Source: Streptomyces sp. 135 (lineage in GTDB: Bacteria; Actinomycetota; Actinomycetes; Streptomycetales; Streptomycetaceae). From it: a stretch of DNA of 64,000 nucleotides. Of this stretch, positions 16,575-25,014 are shown piece by piece. Every line of letters starts with the position of its first letter. Positions within the stretch are counted from its first letter, which is position 1. A model generated the notes under the pieces. That model worked only from the letters and a program-made list of their open reading frames with translations, was not told where the DNA came from and made no database searches. The stretch is from positions 744,001 to 808,000 of the forward strand of contig NZ_CP075691.1 of NCBI RefSeq assembly GCF_020026305.1, read 5' to 3'. The translations under genes were made by a program, and so were the position numbers.

Positions 16575-18467
16575 TCACTGCCGTTCCCCTGCCTCCAAAC
16601 GCTGGCGCCGTGCTCGCAGTGTGCGAGAGCGCCTGGCCGATGCCGCTCGCCCGGCCACAGCCGAACCATCGTCCGAGGGCACGCCGTCACGGATCAGCGT
16701 CGCCTGCGCCGCCACCGTGGTGTGCGAGAACAGAGCGACAACCGAGAGCCGAACTCCTGTATGTCGCTCAAGGGCGTTCTGAAGCTCAAAGAGCTTGATC
16801 GAGTGGCCGCCCAGATCGAAGAAATTCACCTCGATCGGAACGTTTTTCCGCTGCAGCACCTCGGCCCACGCGGCAGACACCCGTCCAGTGGTGTCGTCGG
16901 TGGGGGCGGCGGCTGCATCCTCTGTCTGGGAGTCCGCATAGGTTTCTGCCAGATCACTAAGGCGTTTTCGGTCGATTTTGCCGTTGGCAGTCACAGGAAA
17001 CCTATCGAGCACATGAATCCAGTTCGGAACCATGGCTTGCGGCAGTCTGCGGGCCACATGCTCGCGGACTGGTTCTGGAGAAATGTCAGGAGGCGAAAGG
17101 ACGAACCCGACAAGCTGGGTCCGCTCCGCGTTCGTCACCACGACGGCGTCGCTGACCCCTGGTGCAGTACGCAGATGAGCCTCGACTGCGCCGAGCTCTA
17201 TCCGATGGCCACGGATCTTGACTTGTTGATCGCGGCGTCCGAGGAATTGCAACTCACCATCGTCGTTCCACAGGGCGAGGTCGCCCGTGCGGTACATCTT
17301 GGCGCCCTCGACGTCGGTGAAAGGGTCGCCGATGAAAGCCTGGGCAGTCGCTCCAGGGCGGCCGAAGTATCCCCGCGCCACAGCTGGGCCGCCGATGAAC
17401 AACTCGCCGCTCACACCGCGCGGGACCGGCTCCAGATCCTCATTCAGCAGGTATAGGCGGACACCAGGCACCGGCCCGCCGATCGATATCGGTCCAGGGG
17501 CCTCATAGCGGCGGAAGCTGGCCCATACGGTGGCCTCGGTCGGGCCGTACTCATTGACCAGGGCAGCCGTGCGGCCGAGCAAGGCGAAATGGCGTTCCAC
17601 CAATGCCTCGGCCGGCGACTCGCCGGCCACGATCACCGTATCCAGCGTATCCAGCCGCGTGCCCTGCCGTGCCGCCGCGTCCAGCAGTGCGCTGTAGAGG
17701 AGCGGTACACAGAGCAGCCGGGTCACCTGCCGACGTTCCACCAGGCGTGCCAGCCGCTCAGGATCGCGGATTTCATCCGATGCCGCTACGACCAGGCATC
17801 CCCCCGCGGTCAAGGTCCCCCACACCCCGGCGACCGAGGAATCGAAGGCCAAGGGGGACACAAGCAGGAAGACTGGAGCGCCGGGATACACGGCGCGGCG
17901 TGCCCAAGTGGAAGCGGACAGCTGACCGTGCTCGACCAGGACGCCTTTGGGCTCGCCAGTGCTGCCCGAGGTGTAGATGATGTAAGCGGCGTCATCGGGT
18001 GTCACCGTGACTGCCGCCGCCGTGGTCTCTTCTCCTTCTTGGGCGTCCTCCGCTCGAATGACCGGGCAGGTGAGCGTGGGCAGTCGGGCAGACATGCCGT
18101 CTGCGACGATCACGGCAGACACGCCCGCGTCAGCGAACACATCAGCGATCCGCTGATCGGGGTGGGCCGGGTCTGCCGGGACGTACGCGGCACCGGCGTA
18201 CAGGGTTCCGAGCACGGCGGCAATCATCGCGTTCGAAGGTTCGATGAGCACACCGATTCGCTCGCCTCTGCCCACACCTGCCGCACGGACGGACGCTGCG
18301 ATGCGATTGGCCCAGGCGTCGAGCTCGCCGTAGCTCAGCTCGGCGTCCCTGCTCCGAACGGCGATCCTCAGCGGATCACTGCCGGCTATCCGGGCCACGA
18401 CTGCATGGACTGGGCTGAGCTCCTCGTGTGGAGCGTTCGACACAGAACTCTGTTCTGGCAAGGTCAT
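16575..18467 (-). CDS. NRPS loading didomain, A-PCP
   Basis: 630 residues. The adenylation domain has AYIIYTSGSTGEPKG, NEYGPTEATV, YRTGD and NGKIDRK; the carrier domain has DLGGHSIKL with the serine at about 556, and a basic tail (ARRSRTLRARRQR) resembles a docking element. With no condensation domain it should start a chain. By hand alignment to GrsA the pocket is roughly D-S-A-C-I-A-E-V-W-K, which I cannot assign to a substrate. I use the ATG at 18467 because it overlaps the TGA of the small upstream frame (TGATG), with GGGA 7 bases before; a GTG at 18479 is also open. About 180 bases separate it from the relic carrier gene downstream. Confidence 0.9.
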   Translation of the reverse strand: MTLPEQSSVSNAPHEELSPVHAVVARIAGSDPLRIAVRSRDAELSYGELDAWANRIAASVRAAGVGRGERIGVLIEPSNAMIAAVLGTLYAGAAYVPADPAHPDQRIADVFADAGVSAVIVADGMSARLPTLTCPVIRAEDAQEGEETTAAAVTVTPDDAAYIIYTSGSTGEPKGVLVEHGQLSASTWARRAVYPGAPVFLLVSPLAFDSSVAGVWGTLTAGGCLVVAASDEIRDPERLARLVERRQVTRLLCVPLLYSALLDAAARQGTRLDTLDTVIVAGESPAEALVERHFALLGRTAALVNEYGPTEATVWASFRRYEAPGPISIGGPVPGVRLYLLNEDLEPVPRGVSGELFIGGPAVARGYFGRPGATAQAFIGDPFTDVEGAKMYRTGDLALWNDDGELQFLGRRDQQVKIRGHRIELGAVEAHLRTAPGVSDAVVVTNAERTQLVGFVLSPPDISPEPVREHVARRLPQAMVPNWIHVLDRFPVTANGKIDRKRLSDLAETYADSQTEDAAAAPTDDTTGRVSAAWAEVLQRKNVPIEVNFFDLGGHSIKLFELQNALERHTGVRLSVVALFSHTTVAAQATLIRDGVPSDDGSAVAGRAASARRSRTLRARRQRLEAGERQ

Positions 18468-18694
18468 CAAAATTCCCACACTAATTCTCGGCTGATGCTG
18501 CTCGGTTCATGGCGTGCCAACAGGCCAAGGACGACGAAGAAGTCGGAGTCGTCACGGAGATCGGTGTGCCCAAGCAGTTCAGTCCACAACCCGGCTAGCG
18601 TTGCCAACGGACCAGGCACTACCGGTATCAACTCCCGAAAACAGACTGCATTCCTACGGACAGGAGTGGCGGGGCGAACATGAGCAGTACACAC
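18467..18694 (-). CDS. Small relic carrier-protein-like frame
   Basis: 75 codons from GTG. The middle reads LATLAGLWTELLGHTDLRDDSDFF, the helix I and loop of a carrier domain, but the following VVLGLLARHEPSS lacks the GGxS motif: the glycine-His-Ser part seems deleted. So it cannot be phosphopantetheinylated. The stop overlaps the ATG of the A-PCP gene, and the third-last codons include a TTA leucine, which in Streptomyces depends on the bldA tRNA. It may therefore serve mainly as a translational leader. A pure pseudogene is equally likely. Confidence 0.45.
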   Translation of the reverse strand: MCTAHVRPATPVRRNAVCFRELIPVVPGPLATLAGLWTELLGHTDLRDDSDFFVVLGLLARHEPSSISRELVWEF

Positions 18695-19143
18695 TCATCG
18701 GACGGTCACTGAACTCTGCTCAGACCGGAGAGCATTCAATCTGGCATCCGTTCACCCCAGCGTCAATGCCGCAAGAAGGGCCGGCGAGAAGGCGCGCAAC
18801 ATGTGTCCAGAGGAGCGCAATAACTGTCAGCCGTGCTTTGCTGGCGACTCTTGACGACAGCTCGCGGACATTGCTAGCCTGTATCAATATTCTATTACCG
18901 GTACAGTGCTCAACTCCTGTACGTTACTCAAAATCCGGCGGGCCGCTTGATCAGGCCGTTCCAGCGAGCTGGAACAGAATCGGAGTTCGGTTTTTCGGGT
19001 ACTCTATGCGCTCGTGGCGACCTGACTCTTGTCTACGACGATAGGTCGACTTCTGCCGGGCCTACTTCTGTCGATCTACTCCCCCACCAAGAAGCCTCGG
19101 GTTTTCGACTTCTTCTTCGATGCGGCGGACTGGAGGATCTTCC
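18695..19143. other. Divergent intergenic region
   Basis: About 450 bases of comparatively AT-rich DNA between the A-PCP operon (leftward) and the second P450 (rightward). No gene is seen. A weak plus-strand promoter candidate is listed separately. Confidence 0.5.
18851..18880 (+). promoter_or_regulatory. Possible promoter for the second P450
   Basis: TTGACG at 18851-18856 and TAGCCT at 18875-18880 are separated by 18 bases, similar to a housekeeping-type Streptomyces promoter. The distance to the P450 start is about 260 bases. Pattern match only. Confidence 0.3.
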
Positions 19144-20355
19144 ATGCGCACTCCCCATACGACGAATCTTTCGCACCTACTCGATCCCGAACATGCGGCG
19201 GAGCCATACTCATTTTATGCCGAGTTGCGTACAAAATCACCGGTGCAGTGGGATGAATGGATGCAGACCTGGGCGGTGTTCGGCCATCCGGAAATCCTTG
19301 ATCTCTCGAAGGACAGGCGTCTTTCTGTAGCCAGAATATCGGATTTCTACGAGAGCCTTCCCGAACAGGCCCGTGGCGATGTCGCACCGCTGGCTCGCAC
19401 ACTGTCGGACATGATGCTGTTCACTGATCCGCCGCATCACACCCGGCTACGCCGATTGATCAGGCCGAGCCTTTCTCCCCGTCTCACCCAGGAACTACGC
19501 AGCCATGTCCAGGAACTGGCCGACGAACTGCTCGACAAGGTCCTGCCGCGCGGGCACATGGACATCATTCACGACTTCTCGGAACCGCTCAGCCGTGGCG
19601 TCATCGCGAAACTGGCAGGCGTATCCGACGACGCGGCCCACCTCCTGGAGAGCTGGCAGGGGCTGTTGCATGAGTTCTTCACCCAGTCCGACTCCCAGAA
19701 TGCGCGAATACAGGCACTGAGGGAGTCCTTCGACCGCACTGCCACCGCTCGTCGAAACAGCACGGCTGACGACTTCTTCAGTCGGATGATCAGTCCCCAA
19801 CTCCGGGCAGCCGACTACACCGACGACGAGGTCTTCGCCAACCTCCTGCTGCTCATCGACGCGGGGCAGGCGACTACCACACATCTGATCGGGAACGCGG
19901 CCCTCGCCCTGTTGAACAACGACGAGCAAACTCAGCGGCTGCGCAGAGATCCTGAGCTGATTACACCGGCCACGCACGAACTGATGAGATACGACAGTTC
20001 CGTCCAGTTCACCACTCGGAAGGCGCTCGCCGACATCGACCTCGGTGAGCACCTGATCCGAGCCGGCCAATCGGTGACCCTGGTTCTCGGTTCAGGGAAT
20101 CGTGACCCCCGTCGATACACCGACCCTGACATATTGGATGTCTCCCGACCGGCCGCTGATCACCTGTCGTTCGGGCACGGCATCCATTACTGCCTGGGTG
20201 CCTCACTGGCTCTCACCGAGATCGACGTCGCACTGCGGGCGCTGCTGCGTCGGACCACCAACTGGAAGTGCGAGGTGGCGCAGCCCGAGTGGCTCGAAAG
20301 CATCAACTTCCGCTTCCTTGCATCCCTTCCGATCACTTTTGAGGCAATCGCCTGA
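19144..20355 (+). CDS. Cytochrome P450
   Basis: 403 residues from an ATG at 19144 with GGAGG 8 bases upstream; an upstream in-frame start adds an unconserved leader. Heme loop FGHGIHYCLGASLA, ExxR in HELMRYD. The I-helix reads AGQATT, so the acidic residue of the usual acid-alcohol pair is alanine while the threonine is present. The family (CYP105/107-like in length and motifs) contains many biosynthetic hydroxylases. It lies between the A-PCP operon and the AraC regulator, so it is taken as a tailoring enzyme of the cluster. Substrate unknown, and no ferredoxin gene is adjacent. Confidence 0.92.
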   Translation: MRTPHTTNLSHLLDPEHAAEPYSFYAELRTKSPVQWDEWMQTWAVFGHPEILDLSKDRRLSVARISDFYESLPEQARGDVAPLARTLSDMMLFTDPPHHTRLRRLIRPSLSPRLTQELRSHVQELADELLDKVLPRGHMDIIHDFSEPLSRGVIAKLAGVSDDAAHLLESWQGLLHEFFTQSDSQNARIQALRESFDRTATARRNSTADDFFSRMISPQLRAADYTDDEVFANLLLLIDAGQATTTHLIGNAALALLNNDEQTQRLRRDPELITPATHELMRYDSSVQFTTRKALADIDLGEHLIRAGQSVTLVLGSGNRDPRRYTDPDILDVSRPAADHLSFGHGIHYCLGASLALTEIDVALRALLRRTTNWKCEVAQPEWLESINFRFLASLPITFEAIA

Positions 20356-20507
20356 ATGTGGCACCCGCCTCGGCCGAAGGGGAGTTCCTTGAGGCATGAT
20401 GTCGGCGCATTGCCGCAGACGGAGCAGCAGTTCGCGTTGGTGCGGAGTTGTGAGCTGGGCGACGGCTGCCGACCCGTAACGCCGTCGGACGGTTCACGTG
20501 TCGGCGT

Positions 20508-21359
20508 TCAAGGAGAAGGCGGACACTGCCCTCGCTGCCGGTACTCCGAGGGCGAGCAGCCCATGTGCTTCCTGAACACCCGCGCGAAGTTCTCCGGATT
20601 CGGGAAACCACAGAGCCTGCCGACCTGGGATATGGGGTCGCTGCCCGCTGTGAGCAAATGGCGGGCAGCGTCGATGCGTAACCCGGTCAAGTACCGCATG
20701 GGCGTCTTTCCCGTGGTGACAGAGAATCGGCGCAGGAAGTGGTACCGGCTGAGACGTACTTCTCCAGCCAACTGGTCGAGGGTGATGTTCTCGGACAGGT
20801 GCATCTCCATGTAGGCCCGCAGTGTGAGCAGTTGTTCCGGGCTGAGACCTCCCGTGCCCGGTGATGCGGAACGGAGTGGATGGAGCAGGTATTCGGCCAG
20901 GTAGTGGGCTGCACTCAAGGCATAGCGTTCTCCTGCACCTGTCTTTTGGGCGTGAAGTAGAGTTTGCGCCATGGATGCGACATGTGGGTCGAACGCGCGC
21001 AGTGTCTGCAATTCCGAAACATCACGGACAGGAGCGGCGGTGTGTGCGTCCAGTGCTCGCTGAAGAAAGTCAACGGAAAGCTGGATATAGACGACTTCGA
21101 ATGGGAGTCGTCTGGGCGGTGTGCTGCTGAGCCGGATCAGGTTGTTGGGTGCGACCCGGCAGACCTCTCCAGGCGTGAGCGTGGTACGTCGCCAACCGTG
21201 ATTGTCTCGACGTTCAATTTGACACACCCCTCGTATTGGCGTGACGATGCCGAACCACTGATCCGACAATTGGTATGTCCAGGTGCCGCTATCGTGTCCA
21301 GCGACTTGCTCTTCCACAATGAGTTTCTGAAAGGATTGGTCTCGCCACGTAATGGTCAC
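20508..21359 (-). CDS. AraC-family transcriptional regulator
   Basis: 283 residues from a GTG at 21359 with AAGGGA upstream; an open frame continues 78 codons further but is not conserved in character. The N-terminal about 170 residues form a cupin-like sensor (TYQLSDQWFGIVTPIRG, LTPGEVCRVAP). The C-terminal about 100 residues are the double helix-turn-helix: ITLDQLAGEVRLSRYHFLRRF and then PISQVGRLCGFPNPENFARVFRKHMGCSPSEYR. It converges on the second P450 at the end of the cluster and is the only intact regulator near it. It is a candidate cluster activator, by position only. Confidence 0.88.
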   Translation of the reverse strand: MTITWRDQSFQKLIVEEQVAGHDSGTWTYQLSDQWFGIVTPIRGVCQIERRDNHGWRRTTLTPGEVCRVAPNNLIRLSSTPPRRLPFEVVYIQLSVDFLQRALDAHTAAPVRDVSELQTLRAFDPHVASMAQTLLHAQKTGAGERYALSAAHYLAEYLLHPLRSASPGTGGLSPEQLLTLRAYMEMHLSENITLDQLAGEVRLSRYHFLRRFSVTTGKTPMRYLTGLRIDAARHLLTAGSDPISQVGRLCGFPNPENFARVFRKHMGCSPSEYRQRGQCPPSP

Positions 21360-21665
21360 GTAGTTTTCCCTTGCGCGGGTCGGGGAAAGGAGGAGCGACA
21401 GGCGCCCAGGTTCGTCATAGCTTGAACCGGGCTGGATAGCACTCGCAGATGGATGGCAGGCAGAGGGAGGGACGGCGCCGCGTTCGTATGTGCCGGCGAG
21501 GCGCGTGGTGAGAACTGGCGAGGAGAGAGCCTCCTGTATGAGGCCGGTGGTGAACGCCGAGATAAATTGTGAATCAATGCGGCAGCCGTACACCCGCCTC
21601 CCCTCACCTCACGCGCGCACCAACTCTTGGTCTTCGTCGGAGCGCTACGGTCCGCCCTTGCCGTC
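21360..21665. other. Intergenic, no feature seen
   Basis: About 300 bases upstream of the AraC gene. No gene, hairpin or repeat was recognised. It probably marks the right edge of the biosynthetic cluster. Confidence 0.4.
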
Positions 21666-22046
21666 TCAGGACGGAGGGCAATCACCGTTCGGTGTCGGGT
21701 TTTCCGTGGGGTTGATGCCGGCGTAGGCGGTGATGGAGCCTTCGAGGGTGATGCTCTCGCTGACAGCGTGCTCGGCGGGCGACACGGCGGTGTCGGGGGA
21801 GGAACCGAGGGACGCGGAGGGGAAGACGTCCTTCAGGATGCAGGAGATACCGGGCTTGGCCTTGGCGGTGAGGAAGAGGTAGCCGCCCGCCTCCGTCTCC
21901 TCGGTGACCGTGAAGGTCAGGTCGTCCGTTACGCAGGCCGGTGCGGCGGTGCTGCGGCTGTCGGCCGTCGCGGCGCCGGTGAGGGCCGGCGAGGCGACCG
22001 CGGCGAGGGAGAGGCGGGCGGAGCGGGCGACACAGCGCGAACGCAT
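21666..22046 (-). CDS. Small secreted protein, DUF4232-like
   Basis: 126 residues from the ATG at 22046, which has GGAG 6 bases upstream. A Sec signal peptide (RSARLSLAAVASPALTGAATA) is followed by a single domain with ACVTDDLTFTVTEE, GGYLFLTAKAKPGISC and PAEHAVSESITLEGS. This is the pattern of the small beta-sandwich DUF4232 proteins common in Streptomyces, with two cysteines that could form a disulfide. Function of the family is unknown. It is a monocistronic gene on the minus strand. Confidence 0.65.
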   Translation of the reverse strand: MRSRCVARSARLSLAAVASPALTGAATADSRSTAAPACVTDDLTFTVTEETEAGGYLFLTAKAKPGISCILKDVFPSASLGSSPDTAVSPAEHAVSESITLEGSITAYAGINPTENPTPNGDCPPS

Positions 22047-22379
22047 CCAGATCTCCATGGTGCTGAAGGGTGCGGAAGTGGTTCGTCCAGCGGGTTGGCT
22101 GGGATGACCGCAGCTTGTTCGGTGATCCGTCCCGCCCGCCACAGATGACGACCACTACGGGACGCCGGAACGAAGAAACATGTCCTGACCAGCACAGACG
22201 TTGTGGGTATGGAACGGGACGCCGGGACGTTGGGACGCCGGTTGCCGAACGCTCTCCGACAAGCTGCTCCGACCAGCCGGACGACCACCAGCCCGAGGAT
22301 GACCACGAGACGAAGGACATGAGCCGTGGCCGTAGGCGCAGACAAGCGGGGGGGATCCGCCGCACCTCGGCACCGAACT

Positions 22380-22759
22380 CGAAACCTGCCGCTCCCCATA
22401 CCGCATGGGGACGCCACAACGTGGACGCAGAGGTCTTGGTCACCATCGCCACGGCGGCGGCGACCATGAAACCGACGAGCCCTACCACTCCGGTCGTCGA
22501 GCCCCGGCCGTTGATCTCGTAGTACCCGTTGGTGGCCAGTCGCAGGATGACAAGCCCGAACACCGCCATGCCGATCAGCGTCCCCACGCCGAGCGAGGCC
22601 TGGCCCCCTCCCGGCTCTCGGTCCGGCGTACCCCCACCCGTGGACGAGCTCCGCGAGCACAGCCGTCAGGACGCCGAGGACGAGCGTGAGCAAGGGGTTG
22701 TCCTCATGCGCCGCGCCGATCCCCAGACCACCGATGAGGGCGATGACCGCGACGGCCAC
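22380..22759 (-). pseudogene. Small membrane protein with a frameshift
   Basis: The minus strand begins ALIGGLGIGAAHEDNPLLTLVLGVLTAVLAELVHGW and, after changing frame at the run of five C on the plus strand (22631-22635), continues GTPDREPGGGQASLGVG, then GTLIGMAVFGLVILRL and GLVGFMVAAAVAMV. Removing one base of the run joins the two halves into one protein with about four membrane segments. It is either a recent pseudogene or a sequencing error in a homopolymer. No family was recognised, and the true C-terminus is uncertain. Confidence 0.45.
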
Positions 22760-22917
22760 AAGCGCTCATGCCAGTCTCACCAGAACTCCTCCGCCGAATC
22801 CGCAGCCGGAGCGCCGCCGGTGTCGGCGTTCCGGGCGGCGCCGGGCAGACGCTGGGAGCCGGGCCTGCGGGAAGGGGGGCGGCCTGGATGTCGGTTGCGT
22901 TGGGAGCGTGCCGGGGG

Positions 22918-24468
22918 TTACTTCTTCGGGCAGGTCTCCTGGGTTACCTTGCCGCCCGACTTGTCGGAGGTGGCCGGGTCCATCGACAGGCACATGCCCG
23001 TCCAGTTGTTGATGAACTTGTAGCCGTCCATGGAGCCGGTCGGGGTGGCGATCTTGGTCGGGACGACGTTCCACATCTGGCTGCCGGAGAACCAGCGGGT
23101 CTCACAGTCCCACCAGAACAGCTGGGTGCCGGAGCCGGGCGGGTTGCCGTTGTTGTAGGGGACCGTCAGGCACTTGCCGTTGCTCGCCTTGATCCAGAAG
23201 TGGCCTTTGGGGTCGAACGACTTCGGCTGCGAGGCTTCCCACTGGTGGCTGCTGGGCGCGTCCGACTGGCATTCGCGCTGGGTGACCAGACCGCCGGACT
23301 TGGAATCGTCGAACTCGGGGCCCCTCACCATGCAGCGGCCGTACAAGCTGTTGACGTAGGTCTTGTCCTTGTTGACCACCCAGAACATCCGGTTGCCGCC
23401 TGAGACGAACTTGTCCGCGTTGTGGTCGATGATCGCGTTCACCAGGCCCCAGCCGGGGTAGTCCATCATGACGAAGCCGACCCGGCCGGCCTTGCGGTCG
23501 TTGAGGTGCTTCATCAGCCAGAGGTTGACGCCCCCCATCTGGGGCTTGTTCGAGTACACGCGGCCGCCGGCGTACTCGTACGGGGAGAAGCCCAGGGGGA
23601 CGGTTGATGCGGACGTATAGGTCAGGAACAGATCATGGGGCGAAGGGCTGTCCATCGCCTTGTCGACATTCTTTCTGACGTAGTCCCACTTCGTGTTGGG
23701 GTCCGCCGCGTTCCAGGTGTCTTCCGTGTTGGAGTTGAAATCCTTGATGCCGTACCCGCCGGCTTCCGCATTGTCGAAGCTGGCCAGGACCAGCTTGCCG
23801 CGGACGTCCCCCAGCCTAGGAATGCCCGCCTTGCCGTTCCCCTTCACCGAAGCGTCGTAGAAGAGGCCGGGGTAGTCCTTCACGTAAGTGTCGAAGGTCG
23901 ACCGGATCTGTTCCTTGGTCACGTTGTCCGGCTCGTTCTTACAGTCGGTCAGGGCGCCCTTTTCGCCCTCGTAAAGGCACTCGGCCCTCAGTCGCATGAC
24001 GATCGTCTCGTGCGGGTTGGCCCTGAGGAAGTCCCGCGTCTTCTTGAGGACGTCGTCGAAGTTGGCCTTCTGGTAGTACGACGCGTGGTGGATCGTGAAT
24101 TTGCCACCGATGGAGCGGACCCGGATATCGATGGCGCGGATCCCGCGGTCGTACTGCGCCCGCAGCGTCTGCCCGCTGTCGCCGTAGTCCTGCTGCGTCT
24201 CCACGTAGTTGCCACCGTGGATGGACAGCGTGTCGTGAGTCCCTGGGATGGACATGTCCGACAGCCTGGTGTCGCTCGCGACGCCCCACATCCACTCGTT
24301 CCGGTCCGGTGCGCCGAGGTTGTGGTAGGCGTCATCATTGGTCGACCCGGCCGCCTCGGCGGCGGTCGGGGTCAGCAGTGCCGCGCCGAGCGCGACGCAG
24401 ACCGTCATCAGATGCGCCAGCGGGCGGGGCCGTCTGCGCGATCCGGCGCGGGGGGTGGGGCCGAGCAT
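22918..24468 (-). CDS. Secreted PI-PLC X-domain phospholipase with lectin-like C-terminus
   Basis: 516 residues. A twin-arginine-rich leader (GSRRRPRPLAHLMTVCVALGAALL...AEA) is a signal peptide. The X domain of phosphatidylinositol-specific phospholipase C follows: DMSIPGTHDTLSIHGG with the first catalytic His, then RAIDIRVRSIGGKFTIHHASYYQ with the second. The C-terminal about 150 residues have WxxD and repeated CL/CM, QxW-like blocks (GRCMVRGPEF, GKCLTVPYNN, MCLSMDPATSD) of a ricin-type beta-trefoil. Bacterial relatives cleave phosphatidylinositol or GPI anchors extracellularly. The ATG has GGAG upstream. It stands alone. Confidence 0.9.
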   Translation of the reverse strand: MLGPTPRAGSRRRPRPLAHLMTVCVALGAALLTPTAAEAAGSTNDDAYHNLGAPDRNEWMWGVASDTRLSDMSIPGTHDTLSIHGGNYVETQQDYGDSGQTLRAQYDRGIRAIDIRVRSIGGKFTIHHASYYQKANFDDVLKKTRDFLRANPHETIVMRLRAECLYEGEKGALTDCKNEPDNVTKEQIRSTFDTYVKDYPGLFYDASVKGNGKAGIPRLGDVRGKLVLASFDNAEAGGYGIKDFNSNTEDTWNAADPNTKWDYVRKNVDKAMDSPSPHDLFLTYTSASTVPLGFSPYEYAGGRVYSNKPQMGGVNLWLMKHLNDRKAGRVGFVMMDYPGWGLVNAIIDHNADKFVSGGNRMFWVVNKDKTYVNSLYGRCMVRGPEFDDSKSGGLVTQRECQSDAPSSHQWEASQPKSFDPKGHFWIKASNGKCLTVPYNNGNPPGSGTQLFWWDCETRWFSGSQMWNVVPTKIATPTGSMDGYKFINNWTGMCLSMDPATSDKSGGKVTQETCPKK

Positions 24469-24574
24469 GGTACTCCTGTCCAGAGCGGGGGGGGTTACAC
24501 GGCCCAGCTTGAGTTCCGACGCTCACGTTTCGCTCACGTTTCGCTCACGCCCTGAGCACACGCCCCGCACCCCG

Positions 24575-24928
24575 CTACCGCGCGTTCAGACAGGCCGGCA
24601 CCCGCCGATGTCCGCTGTCGTCCGGCGGCAGACCCAGGATCACGACACATTGCCGATGTCCTCGCTGACCGCCCGGTCGAAGGCCACGTGGAAGCCCACG
24701 TGCGGCGCGCAGGTTCGAAAAGGTCGTCCCGGCCGAGGGGTTGGCGTACTCCTGAAGCTCCCGTGTCTCGGCCACTCCCCTGGTGCCGAGGTTGACCGTC
24801 GCGCTGTACTCGGCGAGGCCGAAACGGTCGGACTCTGTGGAGCGCCAGCCCAGGTCGAGGCGGGCCGCTACTCGACCGGGCCGACGGAGTCCTCCCACCT
24901 GTAGCCGGAGACGAAGTTGCCGCCGGGC
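24575..24928 (-). pseudogene. Gene remnant truncated by the IS630 element
   Basis: Minus-strand sequence immediately left of the insertion reads PGGNFVSGYRWEDSVGPVE, then after a one-base shift RLDLGWRSTESDRFGLAEY and RGVAETRELQEYANPSAGTTFSNLR, then another shift to HVGFHVAFDRAVSEDIGNVS. The pieces look like one coding region broken by several indels. No family was recognised. The sequence on the other side of the element (26865-27300) may be its other half. Confidence 0.4.
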
Positions 24929-24930
24929 TA

Positions 24931-24961
24931 GTGCTCTGACCGCATAGGTTGGCCGGTTTGG
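24931..24961 (+). repeat. Left terminal inverted repeat of the IS630 element
   Basis: Aligned with the reverse complement of 26832-26862, about 24 of the 31 positions agree, including the outer GTGCT and the block TGACCGCA. Preceded by TA. Confidence 0.85.
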
Positions 24962-25014
24962 TGATCGTGGCGGTTGGATGGGTGGTGACGTCCGATCCAA
25001 CCGCTGGAGGTGCG

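Noticed and set aside
12353..16798. Very long plus-strand frames opposite the PKS and A-PCP genes
   Set aside because: They are mirror frames of the KS, ACP and reductase coding sequence, with no domain of their own.
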